Position numbers and translations under genes: made by a program
Origin: Agarophyton chilense
Taxonomy: Eukaryota > Rhodophyta > Florideophyceae > Gracilariales > Gracilariaceae
DNA length: 64,000 nucleotides
Reading direction: 5' to 3'
Assembly: GCA_030374765.1 (NCBI GenBank)
Contig: JARGXX010000116.1
Coordinates: 744,001-808,000, forward strand
The notes under the pieces: generated by a model
The model's input: only the letters and a program-made list of their open reading frames with translations
Told to the model about the DNA's origin: nothing
Databases searched by the model: none
Part shown: positions 33,908-44,900 of the stretch, piece by piece
Numbering within the stretch: position 1 is the stretch's first letter
Layout: the number at the start of each line of letters is the position of its first letter

Positions 33908-33964
33908 GCGCTTGCCGTGTTTTGTGCATGGTAGTACCATGCAAAAAACAAGGCAAGCGCAATC
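33904..33964. repeat. Near-perfect palindrome, 30-bp arms
   Basis: Arms 33904-33933 and 33935-33964 match at 28 of 30 positions around a single base at 33934. Together with the preceding palindrome this means that 33881-33933 is an inverted copy of sequences on both of its sides. Confidence 0.95.
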
Positions 33965-34600
33965 ATAACCACAATAGGCACTGAAATGCTGGAGACGCTG
34001 TCTGCAAAAGACTCCACTGGAGCGCAAGATGTTTGCACTTCATTCACCAGTCTCACAATTTGAGATAGCACTGCATCAGAACTCACCAATGTGGTTTGTG
34101 CTAGGAATGAACATCCGTCGTTGCCAGTGTCACCATACAAATAATGTACTGTACTCTTGGGCACTGGTCTGCTCTTCCCTGTTAACAAGGACTCGTGAAC
34201 AACGGATACTCCTTCCAAAACCTCGCCATCTACCGGCACTCGATCTCCTGAATAAGTTTTACAACGTAAATCACGTCAAGCTCCTTCACCGGTACTTCTA
34301 TGTGACACATTACTTGATTCACGTCATCAAACAGAAATCCTTTTTAGAAGCAAGGTCAGACAATGCTGCAACTCCAGCTGCAGCTCAAAGTTTCGCAGAA
34401 GCTTCTAACCACTTGCCGATGAGCACCATTGAAATGATCATAACAGATTCCTTGAACACATCTACATGACTAAGAGACATTTCATTCACGCTAGTGGTGC
34501 CAAAGACCATGAAACACACGCTTGAGAAGCGGTGAGCTCGACCTCGTCAAAGAAACATACTTGAACCTAATACTTCATCTTCCTCCATTCGCCATCTGAC

Positions 34601-37600
34601 TAATGTCATCAATCTTGACAGTCACATTGAACAAGCCACTGATGCACCGATATACATGCCTCCTTGCTCCACTGAAACCCGCCGGTAGTTGGTTAACCCC
34701 TGATGCAACAAAATTTGATCTTTGTGTGCCTCTTGTAGGCATTGGGCTACTTGAGTCTTCAATTTCGTTGCTGGAAGACAGAGTCGCCCCTGCTCGTGGC
34801 GAAAGTGTTCAAAGACTGCGCCGCAGGCAGAGCGTCCACTCTGCCTGGCACGGAGCAAAAGCTGGAAAACAGGCGCGAGGTATAAGGGTTGCAACGAGGT
34901 GAGCGCGCAGATTGTCGGTGTGTTGGACGACGAGACGAATGCGAGAGTGTGAGCTCAAACGACAGTGGTGGTGGGGCATGATGACCCGTGGCATATTGCT
35001 CCTATGTCAGTTCTCGGATTACGACGGCACCGGCATCGATAGTGCCATCGCGATGCACTCACTCTGAACGGAAGCGCGTCAAATGTATCGATAGAGAGCC
35101 CCGCCCCTTGCAGATGGAGTACACACTTCGGAGGTGCGCGCAGCGCACCTCATATTCCCACAACAGACCCCTGAAACACCGGCAAAATAAGCGATTTTGA
35201 ACCGTGCGCCAACACAATCGCCGGGTCGCCCAAATAATAGGGTTTCCAACTTTTTGGCGCGCATACTCCAAGTTTGGGATTTGGGCGCCAATGAAGTGCA
35301 ATGCGAGCCAAGTTTTCAATGTCGCGACGGCGGGCGCTGACAAGTGATGGCCGTGAACGTTGGTGGTTTTGGAGTGTATTTGGCTGGCGTGCACTTCGCG
35401 CGGTTCTTGAACACAGCAGTGCACCACACCCGCGCATCACTTCACCGCACCGCTGTGGCTGAGCGTAACGCAAGCCGAGAAGCTTGCTCTCGTGAGAATT
35501 GTGCAGCAGTCTATTCTCACGCCAGATTCGCCGCCGTCCTGCACGGGACGGCGCGTAAGCCACAACGCATACCCGATGGAAACCGAATGAGTCGCGCCAA
35601 GAAGACGCGCGCGTTGCACCGGTGGAAAAGAAATCTTGGAAGGAGGTAGGGACTCGGAGCGAGAGAGCAAACAGCAAAGAGCGTTTGGGTCTCACTTCAA
35701 TGCAGATGACATAATGAACATATCGCTGACCATGCGACATGCCTGATGCACTGCGCTCTCGCTGCCATCATCATGACGCCCCACATTTGCAACGCGCGAA
35801 GGCAGTTGTTCGTGATGGGGTTTGCTCGAAATGCGCGCCGCGCATATTCGAACACCATCCAAATGCGTCAAAACCAATGGTCTGCGAGTGCGTGTACACA
35901 CCCTGCAAAAACGCTTTTCATATCCTCGAAACATCGCTCTCACCGCATGAGAACACTGTGGAATCCCAACGCCACGTAGCAGACACCTCCATTCATTTGC
36001 GACGCAAACAATTGTTCGATTACGTGCCCACATCAACGGGACACACCAACGCTTCGTGCGCTCGCAAGAAAGCAGGCCGGGAGGCAAGCAAGCAAATTGC
36101 GCCCTGAACCCTCAAGCTTGTGAGCAAGTCCTCCCGCCTTTCAGCTCACGGAGGCAGGAACTCGCTTCCGATACGCGATCGACACGGGAAGCAGGAGCAT
36201 GCGCCTCTCTCTGCGCCGTTCCACCGCACGACCGCAAGCGAGAGAAACCTTCACGTGCGTCAGTTATGTTGCTGCAATGATCACGTGCGACGCGGCCATC
36301 TTGCGTTCAACCGCCACCACCAAAAGTGCCCCATGCCATACACACATAAGCATCTCACCAACTTTAGTTCGCGCTGCTCGAATACGCTCAAACAGGGTGT
36401 AGTTCCCGTCTTTGCTTCGTTCGTCTAGCAGATCGCTCCACCTCCTCCTCTCAAATGCGCTCGCCTCGCAGCTTCTCGTGTACCCAACTTTCGCCTTTGT
36501 GATCTTGACGTGCAAACCATCAAACGATCACCTCATCAACCCATTGCTCTTTCTCCCGCCGTCAGATGTGAGCGTCTCTGGTTTACAACTGCCTGCGCCA
36601 TTTCCCGACCGCCTCGCACCGCTACTTTCAAAGAGCAACCCACCTAATACCACCGTCTAAGGCCCCCTTGCCACCACCCAAGTGCAAAAGTTCCGCGGCG
36701 CCTACGCTCGCCTTTGGCAGGTTTACGTCTTATCTGTGTGTATATCGTTGTTCCAACGTTCTCACATTCTCTTGAGGTTGATGCAATGCGACTGATAACA
36801 CTCTCTGACCGTACCAACAAGCAACTTATGTCGGCGACACCATAACTTACTTGCCAAATTCAACCATGATCCGCACCGTGTTTCTTCACCAACTGAATTT
36901 GCTTTTTGTAAGCGCCCCCGAAAACACCGCCACCTTCGACGCCAAAAGGGACGACAAACCCCGCGGTCCTCGTCGGAGAAACGGCTTTCGTTCGCAGAGC
37001 ATTGCCTACACACAATCATGCGCAGCAAAATCGAGCCCAGAAAACAATGTACGACGTCCATTTTTCTTATTGTTGCCCTTCATTATAAGTGTCACTACCG
37101 TCATTTCGTTTACCCAATACCCATTCTATCGTTCTTTCAATAGCTTGAAATACCAGCCACTCTATATCGCGATTTGGAGCCAACTCTCTGTGTTCCCTTC
37201 TCAACTGCTCTTATGCCAATTTATTCATCAATTTGGTCATTTGGCTAATGCTTTGTACCAAGTTAACTTCAAGTCGTTTAGAAAACGATGCACACGGGTC
37301 TGTTTCTGTTCTCTTTCTCTTCTAAGAAACGCGAATATCAACCAAGGCCTCAGCACCTGTTGTGTTTCGTTCTTGTTCATTAGCACTACGTTTTTCTGTA
37401 CTAAGTTTTTGAACTACAGTTCTAAACTCGACATATCCCTTATTGAGTTTTCTGTTGTACGTTAAAGAGAACACTTTGTACAGTTTTATGTTCTTTATCT
37501 ATTTAGCTCGTCGTACCTGTGGCGGGCACGTCAAATCGCCTGTCTTTTTCTTCATGTAAACCATTTTGTTAAACTTCTTTTTCCGACTTTCCATTTTGGC

Positions 37601-37850
37601 ATTGAGATCTTTCGTTCATGCCGGCGTAACAGTTGAAATCTTTGCATACAAGAGCTCAAATGTTCGAAACATTGGGGTCATGTTTCTTTACGCAATCAAG
37701 AATTACTGTTATATCTTCTTCATTATAGTTTCACAAACTTTTTCTGTTGCCTTCACCCTTTGTAGCAGACAGTTGTTTTACTTCAAAATCACCCGCAGTT
37801 TCATTATCGTCGTAAAAGGAGTGCTAGATTCTGGTGTATTTGTTAAGGAG
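34601..37850. other. GC-rich then AT-rich stretch, no convincing gene
   Basis: 34.8-36.6 kb is GC-richer with overlapping frames on both strands (the longest is minus 35740-35150, 196 codons), none protein-like. At 36866-37465 a plus-strand ATG frame of 199 codons contains two or three hydrophobic segments, but its codon content is like the surrounding AT-rich DNA. On the minus strand 37850-37700 carries FYDDNETAG and VILDCVKKHD, perhaps the DDE part of the pogo-like element split by E2. Confidence 0.35.
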
Positions 37851-38765
37851 TGTGGAGCAAAACCCGGCGACGGGAAGTGCTCTCAAGGTGTTCGAAGCCT
37901 TGCTCCCTGGGGGAGGCAGACTCAGAGACAGAGCCCTCCGTTCCACCCGTAGTGTGGGGTGTAACTCCCACGGGGGATTCCGGCAGTACCGACGGAGGTG
38001 AGGGGTAGAAACCGTGGATCGGGAATGGGTATGGGTATCCCAAAGAATGGGGGAAAATCCGGCGAAGAGGAAGAACGGGGCGAGGGTCGGGCACTAACAG
38101 GCACCGGACCCGAGAACCAGAAAAGGGGCGAAACAACAAAAGAAACCCGATACGGGGGCGAAAACCTATCCTCGAAAGGAAACAAAAAAAGCACGCAACA
38201 AGTAAGCAGAACCCCCACGGGGTATCGTGCACGCAGGTCGTCTGAGCGGTCCCAAGGGGGTGGTTGCACGGAACCCAAACGTGGGCACTCTCCAAGTGGA
38301 GTCGTGTCCCTACGCAGGTGTTGCTAACCAGAGCCCGTTCCGGGTTGTAAGGCCGAAACGATGGCGACGAAGAACCTCTAAAGGTATCGAAGACCAACCT
38401 TGGTTGTCATTTACTCTGAGCTCGGACTGTCAGATCTCGCCTCCCTAAGTAGGGCCCACTAACTAAACTCTACAGTAGTGCACACCTGCTCAGGGCCATA
38501 CACGTGGAGATCCCACTGCCAGGGCCCAAAAATCCAACGTTTTAACAAATATCCGAAAATCGGTGCCAAAATTAAGCCACGTGTATCACACGGGGCCAAT
38601 CCAACCATGGGACATCCGAATTTTCCCTTATAGGCGAAATATAACCAGAAAACAGTGCCACCTCAGCACACCTTAGAGGGGATCATAATCATAACCCTCG
38701 GAGGGTTCAATCCTCATTCTATGAGTTGCATCTTCAAGTATCCCCTGACTGGGCGTTGCTCTACA
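37851..38765 (-). repeat. E2 3' LTR
   Basis: 915 bp, reading TGTAGAGC...CTCCACA on the minus strand. It is preceded (minus strand) by the polypurine tract AAGGAGGGGGAGA at 38778-38766. Confidence 0.9.
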
Positions 38766-38844
38766 TCTCCCCCTCCTTAAGACGAGGAAGAACATTCCGA
38801 GCCGCGGGTGTCTAACTTTCCGATCACTATACATACTTCTCTCA

Positions 38845-40701
38845 ATGGGGTCCTTCACCACTTCTGAGGATCGCCACAAAACCGGCACATCGGTACAACT
38901 TTCTTCTACTCCTCCGACATTCGGCGATACGGAACTTCTCGCAGCAGCGGTTTCGACTAGCCCTCTCAAGGGAATGAACCCATACGTCATCAACCCACTC
39001 TCGGGGCCATCGGCCTCCGCGCCGGCGGACAACGAAGCTCCCCAGCAGGGTGGATATTTCTCCGGTTTGGATGCGGCTCCGTCAGGTACCGAACCTTCCG
39101 CCTCGGCGGGCAACCGACATCCTCAGGAGGATTTGGACATCACCGCGGTGTCGTGGAACTCCGCTCATGCGATGCCCTTGGTAGCAAACTCCAGAGGTTG
39201 GATCTCAAACGAATCCTTTCGAAGGTGGAGTCCCCTTACCGATCCGGTGATATATTCCCGCGCTCCGTGGTTCCATCCGACAGCGGTTCGCGACGATGAG
39301 CTCATCGACTCCTACGTGGAGGACGGCTTATTGCCGGGTGGCCTACCTGTTGAGGTTGTACGTTCTCCCGATTGGAGGGCGCGGGTACCCATAGAGCTTC
39401 AGTATCTATACCGCAGTCGCGGGGAGTCCCTGGACAAGGCGCGCGCAGCGATGGCGGCTCTGGCCTACCAGCGATTGGAGAGGTCACGCTTTGACCATCT
39501 GGTACCCCCGGAGTACGGGTTCGATGTCGCCTATTACCGCACGTACGGTGAGGTCTCCTACGGGGATAACCTGGCAGCCTTTCCCGAAGCCGAGTTCCGC
39601 GGACCGGGTTTTCCTCTCCGAGAAGATATGCTCCAATGGAGTCGTCCCATCCTTCGGGCTGAATTCAGGTACCTTCAGCGGTAGTTTACCCAGTATGGGT
39701 TCGATCGACGCGTGCGCTTCGAGCGCCGCTCGCGCTCCCGTTTCGGGTTCCTTGTCCCGTATCCTCACGTGGAACTGGAGCGTATCCGTAACACGGCGAA
39801 GGTTGGGCGATTCGTGCCCCATCCAGCTTGGTGGAGTAAGGTCGAGGTCCCCGGAGGGTGCTTTGCTGAACTGTTCCCATGTATCTACTATATCGGGTCT
39901 CGTTTGATGCACGACCCGAACTCGGGATACTGGGCCCTCGTTGCAGCCGAGTGGGAAGCCCGCGTAGCGGCGCACCTCCTCTGGGATGCTCATGACCATT
40001 TCCGTATCTGGTATATTCCTCCGATGCTACGGACCATCATGCGTCAGATCGACCTTGTCCCCGCGTTGGGTTCGGGCAGCAACGTGCAGGACCTGTATCC
40101 AATCTTGGACGTGACCAACAACACCCAATGGGATCGAGTTCCAGTGGCAAATCAGCCCGCAGGGGAAGGATCCGCGCGAGACAAGTCTCCTGGCCGGTAC
40201 GATTCGGGCTCCGGTAACTGGGTCTATTACAATCCCTTCGAAGGGGTTCGCATCAGCGCGGCGCAAGCACGGGCGCTGATTGACTCGCCTCGACCGATGC
40301 CGGTTGGACACCCAACGGGGTTCATTTATACCGACGATTACGAGTACGAGCCTCCAGTAGACCTGGACGATCCAGCGTTGGATAACGAACTGCCAGCTCC
40401 TAGTGGAGTACTCCCTGTGGAGCCATCTGCACCCTTCCAACCAGTAAGAACGACCTCAGCTGCGGCGGCGAATGCATCCGGCGGCGGTTCATCTGCTCCC
40501 CCCGGGTGGGGTGTGAACACCCTTGCGCAGGCGCCGGTGGCCACTCCGCAAGCGGATAGTGTGCGACAAGGCCTCGTGAACGCAGGCATTCCGATTCCCC
40601 CGGGTATGACGGATGTGAGCCAGATGTTGGCTTTCGCCTCGGCGTACCATCAGGGTCAGAATCCCAACGGTGGGGCGGGTCCCTCCTCGGGCTTTCCGTA
40701 G
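38845..40701 (+). CDS. E2 antisense ORF, one internal TAG
   Basis: A single plus-strand frame of about 618 codons runs antisense to E2 from an ATG at 38845, 79 bp inside the 3' LTR, to TAG at 40701. It is interrupted only by a TAG at 39682-39684. The product would have a Ser/Pro/Ala-rich N-terminus, a central globular region rich in Tyr, Trp and Arg (residues about 120-430, with YGFDVAYYRTYGEVSYGDN and WYIPPMLRTIMRQIDLVPAL), a second Pro-rich region and a short C-terminal block (VNAGIPIPPGMTDVSQMLAF). No known domain is recognised. The equivalent place in E1 has frames with the same order and weak similarity, which argues for selection rather than chance. An antisense promoter in the 3' LTR would be the natural driver. 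Plant Tat-lineage gypsy elements also have antisense ORFs; a relation is unproven. Confidence 0.65.
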
Positions 40702-41098
40702 TTCCGCCTTCGGGCAGTTGTAGAGTCCATAGCTTGGCGACAATAGTAAACTTCTGATATTTGCATAACTTCTTTTCTTCTTCCTTCCTAGGATCTTAAC
40801 TTCTACTTCATATTCTTCCTTCTTAGGATCTTCTTCATCTTCGTCTTCGACTTCTTCCCTTCCTAGGGTCCAATCTTCTTCTTAATCTTCTTCTCCACTT
40901 CGTGGGTCTTCTTTTCCTTTTTCATTATAAACTGTCCCGATAACCGGTGTTGTGTTCCCCGGTTAACGGCGCTAGGCCGAGGGCCAGTAGACCTTCCCTC
41001 TCAATACGTGTTCTTCAGGATACAATCCTCAATTCCTCTTCAGAGGTCCAACATCTTCCTCACTTCGAGGTCCCATCCACAACAGTTCCCGTGGTGGC

Positions 41099-41389
41099 TT
41101 ACCCGACTTGGGCACGATCCAGACTTGGATGCAAGGTTACCCGAGCGCGTCGGTGATAGGATAAAACCTTAGACCTCGGAAGGTGCTCAATGGGTTCCAC
41201 TGTATCCTCATCAGGCGAGAATCCGTACCATCGGACTTGGTAGCGAACTTCTCCCTCGGGGGTGTAGATGTGACGCACGATGCGATCGATAACGAATTCC
41301 TGCGGGTACACTTTTCCCTGTTCGGGCTTCTCTTCCATCTTGGAACGCTCTAGTTCCCTTGAGGGTGTCAACGTAGGGTCTAGACACAC
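41099..41389 (-). CDS. E2 chromodomain region
   Basis: A 96-codon minus-strand frame with EFVIDRIVRHIYTPEGE, RYQVRWYGFSPDEDTVEP and a short C-terminal helix. This is the chromodomain pattern with the usual DTWEP read as DTVEP. It lies 550 bp beyond the stop of the main pol frame, so it is now separated from integrase, either by rearrangement or as a distinct exon. Confidence 0.75.
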   Translation of the reverse strand: MCLDPTLTPSRELERSKMEEKPEQGKVYPQEFVIDRIVRHIYTPEGEVRYQVRWYGFSPDEDTVEPIEHLPRSKVLSYHRRARVTLHPSLDRAQVG

Positions 41390-41673
41390 CCCGGTGGGTT
41401 CTTTTCCGTGTTGCGAGCGGGTCTCAGCACTTCGTCCAAACGGCGCCGAGTGGCCTGTGGGCTACGTTGTAACTTCCGTCTACGGAGTCAAAACGGCCCA
41501 GTTTTGGGTTCTTCTTAAAGCTGAAATCTTCCCGATAACAACGGTGTTCTTAGATTCCGTGATGGATGAGAAACCGCGACGCGGTAGCGTCTCCAGTCTC
41601 AGGGGGGTAAGACTTCAACGTCAACCCGAGCTACGGGGACGAAGGTTGCTCTGGTGCAACGCGCCGTGCGACG

Positions 41674-41773
41674 GAGGCGGTTTGCTCGACGGTTGGTCGT
41701 CAGAGCCTTTTGATTGGCTCAGTGAGGCGGGTTGCGCGACAGTTGGTCGTCAGAGCCTTTTGATTGGCTCGGT
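41674..41773. repeat. Two 50-bp tandem repeats inside E2
   Basis: Units at 41674-41723 and 41724-41773 share GTTGGTCGTCAGAGCCTTTT and neighbouring sequence with a few mismatches. They lie between the pol stop and the chromodomain. Confidence 0.85.
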
Positions 41774-41938
41774 GCCATTCGACGTGGGCCACATAAATGC
41801 GCGGGCGCCGGTTGCCACTCCGCAAGCGGATATGAGGTGGCGCTTTAGGCACGCGCTAGCACTCTCCTGAGCTGTCCCCGACGGGTCTCACTCATTTATT
41901 TCCCATTCCTGAGGGTTACAGTGTCTCCATAGGAGTTC

Positions 41939-44900
41939 CTATTCCCATTCCATAACGGAGAGCCAAATTTGGTCAACCTCGTCGTCGAGATCTTCCCCGT
42001 GCGGGTCCGCTGACACAGCTCGTTCCCGAGAAAGCGGGGTTTGAGTGTGCGACACCTCAGTGTCTCTTCCGCGGCGGCGGGTGATCGTCGGCTCTGTAGG
42101 CGTTCCGGGTGCGGAGTTCTCCACACGACTCTCCCTAGGCGAGGTTTCGTCATCTTTTCTGACGTCGTGCTCGGCTGGGTCGGCGGTGATGTCGCTACCC
42201 ATACGCTGGGGTTGTGACTTCTCTGTCGCCGGGTCGGTCGGGCTCGCCGTCTCACTGTGGGAACTAGATTCCCTGTTAGGGCGACTGGCTGACGCCGAAA
42301 CATCGTCCTGCGAAGGAACTAAGTCTTCCTCCCCCTCCTTAGGCGGAGAGCCAGGAGGCTTGATTACCTCCGGTGGGGGAATAACTCTGTAAGAGTTCGT
42401 TGACTGGGCCCTTGAGGGAGCGGGCCCAGGTTCGGGAGTATCCGAAGTTTCCGGTAGGTCGGTTAAACCACGTTCCGGGTGCGGAAGTATAACGGGGCTG
42501 GTGTTCGAATCTCCGCCTGACGGGTTAACTTCCGTTGAATCATCCCCTGTGGAGGGCGTTGGTGCCGACACCACTTCCACATTTGGGTTGGGCGCTCGTG
42601 TGATGCGGTCCCTGGAGATCCGTTCGTGGCGGTTAGCGATATCCAATACCACCGTGCCCGGGTCTACAAAAACCACACGATAGGGTCCGTCCACGATTGG
42701 CGAAAGCTTGTGCCTACGTTCCTTTTCAGGATTGTAGTATTCCTTTCGAAGGAAGACGAAGTCGTCGGGCTCCACCTGAGGTAGAGGTTTGCGAACCCGA
42801 TTGTCAAAGTCCTTCTTGTAGGCGCGTTGAGCTTTGTCCATTGCTTTCCGGGCTATCGGCACCATCTTCGTAAGCCACTCCTTCCAGGCTTCTCGGTACA
42901 ATCCCGGTGACGGGTACGTCGACAGCGTCGGTTGAGCCTCGATGGCGACCGGCGGCGGTGTCCTCGACAGTACCAGTTCGAATGGGGATAAAGATGTAAC
43001 CCGATGTACCTGGGTGTTGTATGCATACGTGATAGCGTCTGTGTACAAGTCCCAATTTTTGGGGTGATCCGCAACATACGATCTCAAAGCGTTGAGTATC
43101 GTGCGGTGAAACCTCTCCACCTGGCCATTCCCCTGAGGGTGATACGTAGTAACAAATAAATTCCTTACATCAAGGATTCGACATACATCCTGAAAGAACT
43201 TTGATGCGAATTGCCCTCCGTTGTCGGATAACAACTGCACCGGCGGTCCATATACGAACACCCAATGGGTCACGAACGCTTGCGCGACGGTAGCGGCGGT
43301 GATCCGCTTCAGCGGCACAGTTCTCGTTAACTTAGAGATTCTTTCAGAAATGACAAGCAGATACCGATGACCTCGGGGCGTTCTGATAAACTCCCCTAGG
43401 ATGTCTATGGCCACGAATTCGAGTGGAGCCCGTTCCGGGAACAGCGTCAACTTCTTAGAGTGCTTCCGAAGTTTGAGGTCATTCTTGGCGCAATTGGCGC
43501 AGGCCCGTCTGACGGCGTAACAATCGAATGCCATTGCCGGCCAGTAAAAGTCCCTTCTCAACGTGAGGTACAGTTTTCTTCCCCCGGGGTGGGCGCCAAC
43601 CTTCAAATAGTGAGTGAGGTGTAATACCCTCTGTTGTAGGGTGTGCGGCACCACTATCCTCGGGCGAGGTCCAACGGTCCTGATAAGGTAACCCTGATCG
43701 TCGTCCTCGAAAGGTAACTGAAATCCTCCGTTGAGGCGAGCCCGAATCCGTGTACAGAATGGGTCGAGCTGTTGCTCGCGTATCATCTCCTCTGGAGAGA
43801 TAGGTATAAAAGAGCCGGTCGGCGAATCCAGACTCTCGTTGACGAGTATATCGTCACAAACATCATCCGTCAGCGGTTGAGCTCCTCCCTCGAGGTCCGA
43901 TACCATAAAGCATGGGATGTCATCGTCCTCGTAGGGGTCCGTTTCCGCTGTTGTTCCCAAGCGGGATAGTGCATCAGCCTGAGTGTTCAGCTTCCCTTTC
44001 TTATACAGGATCTCAAAGTCGAATTCCGACAGTCGGAGACGCCAGCACATAAGGCGGCCCGAGGGTTCGGAGATCTCCAGGAGCCAACGCAAGCATGCGT
44101 GGTCCGTATGGACTTTGAAACGAGTACCCATCAGATAGGGGCGAAGTGTAGCTAAGGCCCACACAACGGCTAAACATTCTTTCTCGGAGAACGAGTAGTT
44201 ACTTTCATGGACATTCAGGGAACGTGACCAGTACCCAATAGGGTGACGTTCACCATCCTTAGAGGATTGGAACAGTGCACACCCTACTTGGTTTGCACTA
44301 GCATCGGTGTCCACTTCGTAAGGGAGACCAGGATTGGGTAGAGCCAAGATTGGCGGTGATGTTACGGCATTCACCAGTGCCGTGAAGGCAGACGCTTCCG
44401 CGTCGCCAAAAGGTTCCAGTTCAACTGGTTGTCCCTTCGTCAGGAGCCTGTTGAGGGGGGTGGCAATATCCGCAAAGTTCGGGACGAATCGGCGATACAC
44501 GTTACACAGACCTAAGAAGGATCGCAACTCCGTTTGAGTTTTCAGGTGTTTTGCTTCCTTCAAGGATTTCACTCGTACTTCATCGATTGAAAGCTGTCCG
44601 GGACGGATGATATGACCCAGATATTTAACCGAATCGGTGAAAAACTCGCACTTCTTGAGTTTCAAGGTGATTCCCGCGTCGCGGAGTATCTTCATTACGT
44701 CCCTGACGTGTTCGAGGTGGTCATCCAGGTTGTTGGAGAAGACAATAATGTCGTCCAAATACACTAGACACGTCCTCCACTTGAATGGAGCCAACAGAAT
44801 GTCTATCGCCCGTTGAAACGGGGGCATTTGTCAACCCAAAAGGCATCCTCCGGAGTCGGAAAAGTCCTTGATGACACACGAACGCCGTTTTGTCTCGATC

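Larger units (their letters stand above)
33650..34600 (-). pseudogene. Copper-transporting P1B-type ATPase pseudogene
   Basis: Minus-strand frames recover the middle of a Cu(I)-exporting P-type ATPase. In order: a membrane segment followed by LIGKWLEASAKL (near 34420); the actuator domain PVDGEVLEGVSVVHESLLTG (34239 downward), where TGES is now TGKS; ALSQIVRLVNEVQTSCAP and a membrane segment; then AVPCALGLAT, where the metal-binding CPC is VPC; and the phosphorylation motif DKTGTLT as EKTGTLT at about 33657-33677. Glu of TGES, the first Cys of CPC and the phosphorylated Asp are all replaced, and there are stops and frameshifts, so this cannot transport. A GT...AG stretch of 46 bases at 33796-33841 may be a relic intron. 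Two tandem palindromes lie between the actuator domain and the CPC region. Confidence 0.85.

Noticed and set aside
35150-35740. 196-codon minus-strand frame in a GC-rich stretch
   Set aside because: Overlapping frames of similar length occur on both strands because stop codons are rare there; no recognisable motif and no ATG-supported gene structure.
37843-38397. 184-codon minus-strand frame, also present at 48799-49275
   Set aside because: It lies entirely inside the E2 LTR and is duplicated because the LTR is duplicated. Low-complexity Pro/Arg/Phe content, no protein character.
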